Notes under the pieces: generated by a model
Seen by the model: the letters and a program-made list of their open reading frames with translations, nothing else
What the model was told of the DNA's origin: nothing
Databases searched by the model: none
Source: Methanobacteriota archaeon
GTDB lineage: Archaea > Halobacteriota > Methanosarcinia > Methanosarcinales > Methanosarcinaceae
Assembly: GCA_023399215.1 (NCBI GenBank)
Contig: JAEWQJ010000058.1
Coordinates: 7,602-71,601, forward strand
Direction of reading: 5' to 3'
Length of the DNA: 64,000 nucleotides
Program-made: the position numbers and the translations under genes
Shown: piece by piece, positions 25,440 to 34,069 of the stretch
Position numbering within the stretch: position 1 is the stretch's first letter
How the letters are laid out: every line of letters starts with the position of its first letter

Positions 25440-26159
25440 ATGAGTTTTCAGAGAATCGCGTGGGGCATTACAGGTGCCGGGCATTTCCTGGACCGCAGTT
25501 ATCAGGTCTTTAAGGAAATCAAGCTCCGAAACCCTGAAGTTTCCGTAAACACATTTGTTTCCAGGGCTGGAGAGGAGGTACTGCGCATGTACGGGCTTGA
25601 GCAAAAGCTTGTTAAAATTTCCGGCGGGGACTACCTCGAAGAAATCTTCAGAGAAAGCGAGCAGGGTTCAAGTTCTCCTAAGGTCGGACGCTTTGGTCTT
25701 GACCGATATGACGCCTTATTTGTCACGCCTGCAACCTCAAACACGGTTTCAAAAATCGCTTATGGTATTGCGGATTCCCTTGTTACCAATGCCGTTGCCC
25801 AGGCTGTAAAAGGAAGAGTGCCTGTTTATATTGTGCCTGTAGATATTGAAGGTTCAATTATATCCGAAATGCCCTATAATATCGACCGAAAACAGTGTAA
25901 ACATTGCGAAGACTGTCCTCCAAGAGAAAACTGCCCTCATGAAGCAATAACTGAGAAAAACGGTTTCACAGACCAGATCGACCTTCTTAAGTGCAAAGGC
26001 TGCGGGATCTGCAAGGAACTCTGCCCTTATAAAGCTATCAAAGGCGGGCCTGTGGAAGTCCTGGTCCGGGATGTGGATATGCGCAACGTTGAGATTGTAA
26101 AAAGCTTGCAGGGAATTACCGTGCTTGAAAGCCCTGAAAAGATTCTGGATTTCTTTTGA
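25440..26159 (+). CDS. dmrX: Dihydromethanopterin reductase (acceptor), flavoprotein with two Fe-S clusters
   Basis: A 239-residue protein with an archaeoflavoprotein N-terminus (WGITGAGHFLDRSY, VTPATSNTVSKIAYGIADSL, the FMN-binding HFCD-type fold). A ferredoxin module follows: CKHCEDCPPRENCPHEA and CKGCGICKELCPYKA, eight cysteines. This architecture is that of DmrX described from Methanosarcina mazei, which reduces dihydromethanopterin to tetrahydromethanopterin with an external electron donor. It follows the DUF447 gene by 165 nt, a spacer with a repeated CTCCCCAGATAAA and TTATATTATCCCCC just before the start. The symbol is by recalled similarity. Confidence 0.82.
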   Translation: MSFQRIAWGITGAGHFLDRSYQVFKEIKLRNPEVSVNTFVSRAGEEVLRMYGLEQKLVKISGGDYLEEIFRESEQGSSSPKVGRFGLDRYDALFVTPATSNTVSKIAYGIADSLVTNAVAQAVKGRVPVYIVPVDIEGSIISEMPYNIDRKQCKHCEDCPPRENCPHEAITEKNGFTDQIDLLKCKGCGICKELCPYKAIKGGPVEVLVRDVDMRNVEIVKSLQGITVLESPEKILDFF

Positions 26160-26282
26160 ATCTTTAATTTTGAATCTTTAATTTTGAATCTTTAGTTTTC
26201 AGTACTTTTGTAGAGGCTTGTAAGAAAAGAGGCTTGTAAAGAAAAGGGCTTATAAAGAAAGGAGCTTGTAAAGAAGCTTGTA
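26160..26282. repeat. Two short tandem arrays between convergent genes
   Basis: TTTTGAATCTTTAA occurs about three times at 26157-26200, and GAGGCTTGTAAAGAAAA four times with drift at 26212-26282. No gene is present. Confidence 0.6.
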
Positions 26283-26317
26283 CTGGTAGTTATGAGAAAT
26301 TCAGGTTTTGAAAGGCC

Positions 26318-27016
26318 TCAATAAATTATTCTCAACTGCCTGTTCTCAAGCAATCCACAATTGTCTGACATAAAACGGATAACAGCTTCATCATGGGAAA
26401 TCAGGAGATAACCTATACTCTTCTCAGCCTGAACCGTTTTAAGCATGTGAAGGATCTGGGCTTGAACCGAGACATCCAGGGCTGAAGTTGGTTCGTCAAG
26501 TACGATATATTCGGGTTCGAGCAGGAGAATTCTACCGAGGGCAAGGCGTTGTAGCTGGCCTCCTGAGAGTTGTGAAGGATAGCGAGAAAGCACTTCTTCT
26601 GGAAGGCCTATGGTCATAAGCATCTCTTTTGTTTTTGAGGCATGTTCTATAAGGGGAATTTTGAGGAGCTTCAGAACATCGAAAACCGAGCTTCCTATTT
26701 TTTTCCTTGGGTTAAAAGCGCCAGTAGGGTCTTGAAACATTATCTGGACTTTACGGCGAAAAGCCATATGTTCGGTTTTATTCATTTCGGAAAGCGGAGA
26801 ACTCTCATAGTATACAGTACCGTATGTGGGCTTCTCAAGCCCAGCAATAACTCTCCCCAGCGTGCTTTTTCCTTCCCCAGAAGGTCCCATCAATCCAAAA
26901 GTTTCTCCGGACCTGATTTCAAACGAAACCTCTCGGAAAATACATTTTCCCTGGCTTAACAGGCCTTTTCCGTATGTCTTTGATATGCTGTCTGCTCTCA
27001 GTGATATAGAAAACAC
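26318..27016 (-). CDS. Peptide/nickel-type ABC importer, ATP-binding subunit (DppF/NikE-like)
   Basis: A 232-residue ATPase. Walker A is GPSGEGKST (44-52), the Q-loop is IMFQDPTGAFNP, the signature is LSGGQLQRLALGR, and Walker B is EYIVLDEPTSALD with a downstream LLISHDEAVI switch. QDPTGAFNPR and the overall pattern place it with the second ATPase of oligopeptide/dipeptide/nickel importers. It lacks the usual C-terminal extension with the RCP motif and is short for the family. It is the last gene of a five-gene minus-strand unit and overlaps the preceding ATPase by 19 bases. Confidence 0.87.
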   Translation of the reverse strand: MFSISLRADSISKTYGKGLLSQGKCIFREVSFEIRSGETFGLMGPSGEGKSTLGRVIAGLEKPTYGTVYYESSPLSEMNKTEHMAFRRKVQIMFQDPTGAFNPRKKIGSSVFDVLKLLKIPLIEHASKTKEMLMTIGLPEEVLSRYPSQLSGGQLQRLALGRILLLEPEYIVLDEPTSALDVSVQAQILHMLKTVQAEKSIGYLLISHDEAVIRFMSDNCGLLENRQLRIIY

Positions 27017-28113
27017 CTCACAGCCCTTTGACCAGTTTCTTTAATTTCGGGATGGATTTGAGTGCAGCGCTTTTCCCTTAAAGGGCATCTCGGGTGGAAC
27101 CTGCAGCCCGAAGGAAGGCTACTAAGAGACGGGGAAAAACCGGGTATGGGAATAAAGCCCTTTTCAGGCAGGCTGTTTAGAAGACCTCTGGTGTAAGGGT
27201 GTAAAGGGTTCTCAAAAAGGCTTGAAGGATCAGCGAGTTCTACAATCTCCCCTGCATACATCACGGCAATTCTGTCTGCAAGCCTTTGCACAAATCCAAG
27301 GTCATGGCTTATTAGAAGCAGGGCACTCTTCCGTTCCATTTTCAGATTCCCAAGTTCAGCTTCAAGTTCGGCTATGCATTTTTTGTCAAGTCCTTTGCTG
27401 GGTTCGTCTGCTATAAGGAGTGAAGGATTAAGTATGGTTGAAGCAGCAATCAAAAAACGCTGGTTCATCCCACCTGAACACCATGATGGGTAAGAGTTCA
27501 TGCACTCAGAGAAGTCCGCAAAACCCATACGTTTCAGGGCTAATGCGACTCTGGAAAGTGCCGTCTTTTTCTTTTCCTTCTGGTGCACATATAGGGGTTC
27601 TGCAAGCTGGTGACCTATGGAATATACAGGGTTGAGGGAAAGTGAGGGGTTCTGAAAAATAATAGCAATTTCTTTACCTCGAATCTTTGCCATTTCCTTT
27701 TCGTTTATTCCTAGCAGGTTTTTTCCCCTGAATTCTATGTTCCCTTTTACCCTTGACTCAGGGGGCAGGAGGTTCATAATTGTATGTGCAACGACAGATT
27801 TTCCGCATCCGGTCTCTCCTACAAGGGCCAGAGTTTCATTTTCTTTAATCGAGAAAGAAATTCCCGAAAGTACGTTTACGGTTTCTATTCCCTGAAATGA
27901 GACCTTAAGGTCCCTTATTTCAAGCAATGTATTCCCTTCAAGCAATGTATTCCCTTCAAGTACTGTATTCCCTTCAAGTACTGTATTCCCTTCAAGCAAT
28001 GTATTCCCTTCAAGCAATGTATTCCTTTCAAATACTGTGTTCCTTTCAAGCGATGTATTCCTTTCAAGCAATGTGTCCCTTTCAAGCAATGTGCTCCTGT
28101 AATGGGCTTTCAT
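26998..28113 (-). CDS. Peptide/nickel-type ABC importer, ATP-binding subunit with repeat N-terminus (DppD/NikD-like)
   Basis: A 371-residue ATPase. Walker A is GETGCGKSVVAH, the Q-loop IIFQNPSLSLNP, the signature WCSGGMNQRFLIA, and Walker B SLLIADEPSKGLD. The C-terminal extension GCRFHPRCPLREKRC is the peptide-importer type that in relatives binds a cluster or substrate. Residues 1-64 precede the normal family start (LLEIRDLKVSF) and consist of ten copies of a hexapeptide of LLEGNT type. The ATG at 28113 overlaps the permease stop by four bases. Many repeat units carry an in-frame TTG after a GAAGGGAA or GAAAGGAA stretch, so initiation could also occur inside the array. Confidence 0.86.
   Translation of the reverse strand: MKAHYRSTLLERDTLLERNTSLERNTVFERNTLLEGNTLLEGNTVLEGNTVLEGNTLLEGNTLLEIRDLKVSFQGIETVNVLSGISFSIKENETLALVGETGCGKSVVAHTIMNLLPPESRVKGNIEFRGKNLLGINEKEMAKIRGKEIAIIFQNPSLSLNPVYSIGHQLAEPLYVHQKEKKKTALSRVALALKRMGFADFSECMNSYPSWCSGGMNQRFLIAASTILNPSLLIADEPSKGLDKKCIAELEAELGNLKMERKSALLLISHDLGFVQRLADRIAVMYAGEIVELADPSSLFENPLHPYTRGLLNSLPEKGFIPIPGFSPSLSSLPSGCRFHPRCPLREKRCTQIHPEIKETGQRAVRCFLYH
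27919..28098 (-). repeat. 18-bp tandem repeat, ten copies, inside ABC ATPase gene
   Basis: Ten uninterrupted 18-bp units; plus-strand consensus TTCAAGCAATGTATTCCC. Units six to ten, nearest the gene start, are more diverged. In the coding direction each unit encodes (G/R)NT(L/V/S)(L/F)E. The length is a multiple of three throughout, so expansions keep the frame. Confidence 0.92.
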
Positions 28114-29069
28114 AGTGTATTTACACCTTCTCTGGAGTGTTCTTCTTCCTTTGCTTCAAGCCCGAAACCTATCAGCGCGATAGACAGTACACAGAGGGTG
28201 ATACAGATCCCTGGAGGCATATACCACCACCACATGTCCCGAATAAAACCACCTTGAGAAAAAGCAAAAGAAAGCATCATTCCCCAGCTTTTCATGCTTA
28301 CGTCGCCAAGTCCCAGGAAAGAAAGAGATGCCTCAGAAATCATTGCCGAAGCAGTTGCCAGCATGAACTTGGGAAACAGGACGTGGATAATGTTTGGGAA
28401 TATATCTGATTTCATGATGTAGTAAGAGGAAAAACCCATACACTGGGCACTTTTTACGTAACCTGCTTCCCTGAGCTGTAAAGTCTTTGAACGGGTGACT
28501 CTGGCAGTTGACTCCCAGGAAAGAAGCCCCAATATAGCTATCAGGATCCAGATGCTCGGCCTCAGAAATGCTCCAAGGACTATAATAAGGGGGATCTTGG
28601 GGATAACAAGGACAACATCAGTAAAGCCCATTAACAGCTCATCAATGATTCCTCTGAAATAGCCTGCACAGAGACCTAACGCAGTCCCGATGAAAGTTGA
28701 GATCAGGGCTGCCATAAAACCTACTGTCATTGAGATCCTTGCCCCAAACACCAGTTCTGAAAGGACATCATTTCCGATGTCATTTGTCCCAAGCAGGTGT
28801 TCTTCCGAAGGGGCTTCGTAGGGTATGAAACGCTCTTCTGGGGCATAAGGAGCAAAAATTGAAGGAAAAAGCGCCATAAAAATAAAAAGTACAAAGAGGA
28901 GAACGCCTATCCAGTTGAATACTCCCTGGAAACCTTTCTGTTTCTGAAAAATCCAGAAAGAAGGTTCTCCAGGAAATTCGAAGTTGCAAGCTTCGGATTT
29001 TTTTTCAGAAAAACCTTCAATACCCGCTTCTTTCATACAGGAAATATCAGTACAGTCAGATTGATTCAT
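28110..29069 (-). CDS. ABC importer permease (DppC/NikC-like)
   Basis: A 319-residue inner-membrane permease. After a 50-residue cytoplasmic N-terminus comes a first membrane helix (WIGVLLFVLFIFMALFPSIF), then APYAPEERFIPYEAP and HLLGTNDIGNDVLSELVFGARIS. This is the standard DppC sequence pattern, where LGTD-x-GRD is more common than the LGTNDIGND seen here. The EAA loop equivalent is REAGYVKSAQCMGFSS. It overlaps the upstream permease by 14 bases and the downstream ATPase by four. It pairs with the other permease to form the substrate channel. Confidence 0.88.
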   Translation of the reverse strand: MNQSDCTDISCMKEAGIEGFSEKKSEACNFEFPGEPSFWIFQKQKGFQGVFNWIGVLLFVLFIFMALFPSIFAPYAPEERFIPYEAPSEEHLLGTNDIGNDVLSELVFGARISMTVGFMAALISTFIGTALGLCAGYFRGIIDELLMGFTDVVLVIPKIPLIIVLGAFLRPSIWILIAILGLLSWESTARVTRSKTLQLREAGYVKSAQCMGFSSYYIMKSDIFPNIIHVLFPKFMLATASAMISEASLSFLGLGDVSMKSWGMMLSFAFSQGGFIRDMWWWYMPPGICITLCVLSIALIGFGLEAKEEEHSREGVNTL

Positions 29070-30015
29070 CCAGGCCTCCTCTTACTCTGGGGTCAATTAA
29101 GACATAGAGCAAGTCAGCAAACATATTTGCTAGCAGAACGGTAAGGGCGATTACCAGAAATGCTCCTTGAAGCAGAGGATAGTCTTTTCCCATTATCGCA
29201 TTGTATATCATGACCCCCATCCCGTTTAAGGAAAAGATGATTTCTATAAACAGTGCTCCGCTGAAGAGAAAACCGAAATCCAGGGCAAGCAGGGTAATTA
29301 TCGGGAGAGAGGCGTTTTTTATGATATGTCTGAAAAGTATATCGTTATTGTACAGGCCTTTTGCTCTGGCATACAGAGCATAAAGCTGCTCCTTTTCCTG
29401 AATTACACTTCCTCGCATGACCAGAAAGTTTCTGGATGCTGAAAAGACAGACATTACACAGATAGGTAAGAATAGGTGATGCAGCACACTTCCTATTTCA
29501 GGGGTGTCATAAAAGCCTTTGGAGGGAAAGAACCCCAATTTAAAAGAAAAGATATAGAGGGTCAGAAGGGCAAGAAAGTAAGGTGGGATACAGGAAAGCA
29601 CCACAAAAATGAAACCTGTAAAATGACTCATTTTTCTTTCCGGTTTCCATCCGGCAAGGGCACCGAGAAAACATCCAAGCAAGGCCCCGATAACCACTGA
29701 TACCCCTACAAAAATCAGTGTCCAGCTCATCTTATTCAGAAGAATTTCTGCTACAGGGGCATGAAGGTGATAGGAATACCCCAGGTCAAGGTGCAGGAGG
29801 TTGGAAAGATAGGAGGTGAACTGCTGGGGAAGGGGCAGATTAAGCCCCAGTTCTGCCCTCAGTTCTTCCATCACTTCTTCTGAAACATAAGCATCTTCAC
29901 CGATCAGGTTTTTTACCGGGTCTCCAGGCATGAGCCTTGGAAGGGTAAAGTTGATGACGATTATCAGCATCAACGAGGCAAAATACCTGATTACTTTTCT
30001 TGCTATTTCCGACAT
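29056..30015 (-). CDS. ABC importer permease (DppB/NikB-like)
   Basis: A 319-residue permease, about six membrane helices. The N-terminal helix (YFASLMLIIVINFTLPRLMPGDPV) is followed by the family motif PGDPVKNLIGE, then LGLNLPLPQQFTSYLSNLLHLDLGYSYH. The EAA region reads LYALYARAKGLYNNDIL, and the C-terminus LLYVLIDPRVRGG is diagnostic for DppB/OppB. It is the first permease gene of the cluster and is preceded by 228 nt of repetitive spacer after the binding-protein gene. Confidence 0.89.
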   Translation of the reverse strand: MSEIARKVIRYFASLMLIIVINFTLPRLMPGDPVKNLIGEDAYVSEEVMEELRAELGLNLPLPQQFTSYLSNLLHLDLGYSYHLHAPVAEILLNKMSWTLIFVGVSVVIGALLGCFLGALAGWKPERKMSHFTGFIFVVLSCIPPYFLALLTLYIFSFKLGFFPSKGFYDTPEIGSVLHHLFLPICVMSVFSASRNFLVMRGSVIQEKEQLYALYARAKGLYNNDILFRHIIKNASLPIITLLALDFGFLFSGALFIEIIFSLNGMGVMIYNAIMGKDYPLLQGAFLVIALTVLLANMFADLLYVLIDPRVRGGLDESI

Positions 30016-30033
30016 TGCTCTATTTCTGACGTC

Positions 30034-30175
30034 GCTTTTACTCTGTCCTTGCCGTCTCTGATATCTTGCCGTCTCTGATATCGATCTTTTTACTCTGTTC
30101 TTGCTATCTCTGATATCGCTCTTGTTACTCCGTTCCTGTTATCTCTGATATCGCTCTGATTACTCCGTTCCTGCG
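30034..30175. repeat. Tandem repeats in ABC operon spacer
   Basis: The word TATCTCTGATATCGCTCT with flanking TACTCCGTTCCTG recurs about four times in the spacer between the binding-protein and permease genes. The GATATC core makes each copy locally palindromic. Confidence 0.7.
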
Positions 30176-30243
30176 ACCTCATACATAGTTCCTATTTTTC
30201 CCGCATTCTTCTTCAATCGGATTTCTTCTTCAAAGACCAAGTT

Positions 30244-32028
30244 TTACGCCTCCACCTTCGTTACATTTGTAAAAGTATCCAGGTTATATATCCCGTAAAG
30301 TGGATCCGCGTACCAGCCTTCGAAGTGCCTGTTAAATGGAGTAACCGTCTTGCTCCAGTAGAGGGGAATTGCAGGCAGATTTTCTGCATAATAGTCCTGC
30401 AGCTCATATGCACAACTCTGAAGTTCTGCAGAATCCGTGGTTGCAAGGATGTCATCGCAGAGCTTCAGGAACACATGATCTTCAACATTATGCATAACTC
30501 CCTGACCTGTCCGCCTGGAATCAAAATAGCCGCTTCCCCAACTTGAGTGCATAAGCATACCCCAGGGAGTGGAACGCGTTACTGTCAGGTCATAATTGTA
30601 ACTATCTTTAAGAGCAATCCAGGTATCTGAATCTACAGTTTTGAGGTCTGCAGAAAGCCCAATATTTTCAAAATATTCATCGAGAAGTTCGCCTGTGCGG
30701 GCGTAATTAGACCGGATGAGGATTTCAAGCTTTATGTCTTTTCCATCTTTTCCTTCCAGTATTCCATTCCCATTGCTGTCCGAATATCCGGCTTTCTCCA
30801 GGATCTCTCTGGTTTTTTCGGGGTTGTACTCCAGTTTTTCGGTTTCCTTATAATTTTCCATGGATGGCGGTACAAAACCACGATTCGGAACTTCTCCATA
30901 CCCCAGGGTTTCAAGCTTTGCAAGCTCTTCATAATTTATGGCATAGGCCAGAGCCTCCCTGAATTCCTCATCTGAAAACGGGGCTTTTTTCAAATTGGGA
31001 GCAAGGAAAACAAGCCCGATGCTGGTATTTTCCATGAAGTCAAAATTTCCAGTTTTATCAAGTTCCTCAATACTTGAGTAAGGGTATGATCCTGCATATT
31101 TATAGTAAGTGTCAGCTTCTCCATTTTTAAGGGCTAGAGTGGCAACATCCACATTTGAGTAAAAATGGATCTCGACAGTTTTGAATTCAGGAGCCTTTCC
31201 TTTCCAGTAAGGGTTTTTCTCAAAAACTAGTTTTCCGGCATTGAGGTCTATCAGTTTTAGATAGTAGGGCCCGCAGCCGACATAAGGACCGTTGTTTGTG
31301 TATTCTACTGGGTCCTCGATATTTTTCCACACATGTGCAGGAAGGATATCATAGGTTGCAAATTCCATACTGACCCGGGTATAAGGCTTGTTAAATTTGA
31401 AGGTCACGGAATTGTCGACGTCCGAAACTGTTGAGTTTTCCAGGGTATCATTGATCCAGCTTGCCCAGGGGGTTTTTTCGCCGTAGTAGCGGATTGAGAA
31501 TTCAACATCTTCTGGTGTTACTTTTTCTCCGTCGCTCCAGTAAAGGTCATCTCTAAGGTAAAAGGTCCATCGTGTGTTATTTTCCGATACACTGTAATTC
31601 TCTGCAAGCTGCCCTATAATATGTCCGTCCGCATCCATTTTCATAAGTGGTGGGTTTGAAAGATGGGCAAAAACCCCCAGACCCGTATCTCCAACCAGGG
31701 ACGCAGAGTCTATTACGTCTGGAGTTGCAATTCTCAGGACTGCTTCTTCAGAATCTGCTGACTGCTGAATGTCTGCAGTGTCGATTTTGGAAATTTCTCC
31801 TGAGCTCTGTAGTTCTCCTTCTCCTGAGAACAGGCTTTTTACATATGTGATAAACCGGTCAAAAAATCCTTCTTCCGAGACTGGTTGATTGTTTTCAGAA
31901 TCTTCCTGCCCTGCCACTCCTGAAGAAAATATGGTTGAGCAAAAGGTAAGAACAAGTATTGCAAGGATAATCGTTCGCTTTAATCTTACTTTTAATCCCA
32001 ATCCCATTAAGTGTCTTATTTGTTTCAT
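30244..32028 (-). CDS. ABC importer substrate-binding protein, family 5
   Basis: A 594-residue exported binding protein. A basic N-terminus and hydrophobic segment (TIILAILVLTFCSTIFSSGVAG) form the signal. About 70 variable residues follow before the SBP family 5 domain begins (EAVLRIATPDVIDSASLVG). Typical motifs are WTFYLRDDLYWSDGEKVTPEDVEFSIRY (split), PYTRVSMEF, GCGPYYL, and FREALAYAINYEELA. Family members bind peptides, nickel complexes or sugars; the ligand is not readable here. It is the first gene of the minus-strand importer unit ending at 26318. Confidence 0.87.
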   Translation of the reverse strand: MKQIRHLMGLGLKVRLKRTIILAILVLTFCSTIFSSGVAGQEDSENNQPVSEEGFFDRFITYVKSLFSGEGELQSSGEISKIDTADIQQSADSEEAVLRIATPDVIDSASLVGDTGLGVFAHLSNPPLMKMDADGHIIGQLAENYSVSENNTRWTFYLRDDLYWSDGEKVTPEDVEFSIRYYGEKTPWASWINDTLENSTVSDVDNSVTFKFNKPYTRVSMEFATYDILPAHVWKNIEDPVEYTNNGPYVGCGPYYLKLIDLNAGKLVFEKNPYWKGKAPEFKTVEIHFYSNVDVATLALKNGEADTYYKYAGSYPYSSIEELDKTGNFDFMENTSIGLVFLAPNLKKAPFSDEEFREALAYAINYEELAKLETLGYGEVPNRGFVPPSMENYKETEKLEYNPEKTREILEKAGYSDSNGNGILEGKDGKDIKLEILIRSNYARTGELLDEYFENIGLSADLKTVDSDTWIALKDSYNYDLTVTRSTPWGMLMHSSWGSGYFDSRRTGQGVMHNVEDHVFLKLCDDILATTDSAELQSCAYELQDYYAENLPAIPLYWSKTVTPFNRHFEGWYADPLYGIYNLDTFTNVTKVEA

Positions 32029-32396
32029 CTACTGCTTTCCCCTTTTTGAGCTCTTATCATCCAGGTTTCAAAAACATTTATACAAACTGCAAATAGTTCT
32101 ACAGACTGCAAATAGTCCTACAGACTGCAAATAGTCCTACAGATCCCAATTACTTTTTGAGTAACATTTCTAATCTTCGAATCTGGACCTTTTCCCATCA
32201 TAGTAATTATTAGCAATAATATCATAGATAGTAGTTAAAAATAATACAAATTATTCATTTTTTATGTTAAATAATCTAAACAATTTCATAATATAAACTT
32301 TTTGATATTTTCATATCCAAAAAATAGACTGGGGAAAGCCCTTTTTATGCAGGCTAATTCAAGTCATTACAAAAACTCAAAACCGCACTTTTAATT
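32029..32396. repeat. Spacer with 19-bp tandem repeat
   Basis: ACTGCAAATAGTCCTACAG occurs three times at 32086-32142. The rest (to 32396) is very AT-rich, holds the promoter of the binding-protein gene, and shows no gene. Confidence 0.6.
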
Positions 32397-33401
32397 TTAT
32401 TTCTCGATTTCAATCTGTCTTTCAATATCTTTTGCCAGATTCTCTGCCGAATGAATGTAAACTGATGCAGGAAGCCCTGTGTTTGAGATCATATAGAACA
32501 GGTTCATAGTTGTCCTGCTGAGGCCAGGAAAACTACTCAATAGGGGGCTTCTGGATATTTTGACCATTGTATCAAGAGATTTTATCCCGGTAAGGTAGCT
32601 TTCTATGTCCCTGTTTTTCTGGCTTTTTTCAAAAATCAGATCTATCCAGGTATTCATTTCGTCGATCAAAAGCTCTCTGGTAAGGTCTTCCGGAACAATA
32701 TAACTTTTTCCCTGTGCTACGTTTTTGAAAAATTCATTGAAATTATCTCCTTTTGCAAGGGTGTATACTTTACCAATTATTCCTGTATGAGTATCGGTTG
32801 TTGCGGCAATACCTTTGCCAAGTTTCTCCGCAAGAGCAATTGTAAGTTCGTTTTTCTGCTTGAGTTCATGCATATTGTACTCCAGTACAGGGAAAAGTTT
32901 TGCCAGCCTGGGGACTGAAGACGGATTTGGTTCACTGTGAAACTCAAACCAGAAAGGATGGTTGTAAATAAAAGGAAGTTTATGCCGCCTGAGGTATTTA
33001 ATAAAGCTTCTCAGGTCATGTTCGATTTCCGCAATTTCCATGAGCTCAAAGAACTCCTCCCTGTCAAGCTCGAAAATATTAATATGAAGTGAATGCCCTG
33101 CAAACTCCGGGTCATATACACTTATTTCAACCCCTGGGACAAGCTTTTCACGATCCCATCCGAGAATTTCATATGCCTCAATGGTATCATGGTCTGTAAA
33201 CGTCACGTAATCCATTCCCATTTTTAGAGACTTCTCATAAAGGCTCTCAGGGTGCAGATCTCTTACAGGAAGCACATCAAAGGAACAGGTTGTATGAACG
33301 TGCAGGTCTGCTCGCTTCCAGCCCTCTCCTATAAGCTCAACTGCTTGTTCCGGAGTTATCAGTTTATTCTCGTAATTCCTCGGCCCTTTACCCATAGGCA
33401 T
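32397..33401 (-). CDS. PHP-domain phosphoesterase
   Basis: A 334-residue protein with a polymerase-and-histidinol-phosphatase (PHP) metal site. Motif I is ADLHVHTTCSFD, motif II FTDHDTIEAYE, then PGVEISVYD, YNHPFWFEF and the late TTDTHTG. These supply the His and Asp ligands of a tri-metal centre for phosphoester hydrolysis. The last 100 residues are helical and specific to this subgroup. The start may be ATG 33401 or the second ATG two codons later. The substrate is unknown; it stands alone between the importer and a repeat-rich region. Confidence 0.83.
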   Translation of the reverse strand: MPMGKGPRNYENKLITPEQAVELIGEGWKRADLHVHTTCSFDVLPVRDLHPESLYEKSLKMGMDYVTFTDHDTIEAYEILGWDREKLVPGVEISVYDPEFAGHSLHINIFELDREEFFELMEIAEIEHDLRSFIKYLRRHKLPFIYNHPFWFEFHSEPNPSSVPRLAKLFPVLEYNMHELKQKNELTIALAEKLGKGIAATTDTHTGIIGKVYTLAKGDNFNEFFKNVAQGKSYIVPEDLTRELLIDEMNTWIDLIFEKSQKNRDIESYLTGIKSLDTMVKISRSPLLSSFPGLSRTTMNLFYMISNTGLPASVYIHSAENLAKDIERQIEIEK

Positions 33402-33537
33402 AAAACCTGAAACTTTTATTTTATTTTAATTATTTTTAGTAAGTTTTTAATTTATCCCCAATATAGTATATCCTTTTTTAAAGATTAAGGTTTTCCGTAA
33501 GGATTCCTGAGAAAATTACAAGCCCACAAATGAAATA

Positions 33538-33809
33538 TTTTGTGTTGAATGCAAATTCAGATCCAAACTCTTCAAAGGTAAGCTCCAGTGGTCAGCACCC
33601 AAACAGCTTGGAAGATACAGAGTTTTTGCAAACAATGATATCCCGTTCTATATTGTGATATGACTCGGTGGTAAAGCCAGAAAACCTAAAAAAGTGATCT
33701 GCATCCACTAAAAGAGACAAAGTCTCCTGCACTTTCTATGGAGCTTGTTGAGAAATTTGAACGCAGATCAAATAAGAAATTCTTCTGGGAAAATGAGATA
33801 GTGAAATAA
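33538..33809 (+). pseudogene. Decayed copy of the downstream PD-(D/E)XK protein
   Basis: One frame reads IFCVECKFRSKLFKGKLQW, then SAPKQLGRYRVFA and DIPFYIVI before a stop, matching the centre of the protein encoded at 34070 (VFCVECKFRSGLFEGKLQW, LPFFVVI). After further stops and a frameshift the end again matches (KFFWENEIVK against SFFWKNGILN). The N-terminal third is missing. The ECK catalytic motif is kept, but the copy cannot make a full protein. The rest of the 33402-34069 spacer shows no gene. Confidence 0.85.
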
Positions 33810-34069
33810 TTTCAAAAGGAATATAAAAATAATTTTAATTGTTTAATTTCCTCCTCTTTACTTAAATTCTTCTATTTTTCCTGTCAACTTCCTGAGGCGG
33901 CAGAACCAGTAAATAATTGCTGAATACAGGTAAGGCTAAAAACTGGAGAAGAAGAAGAAGAACACGTATTTTGTGGAAACTGTGTGAAGGAACCGCGTGT
34001 ATGAACTGACGATACATTTTAAAATAATTAAACATAATCTGTTTATATACACTGTATGGGAGGATTATT

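Noticed and set aside
27919..28098. Possible CRISPR-like direct repeats
   Set aside because: The 18-bp units abut each other, keep the reading frame, and encode a hexapeptide repeat.
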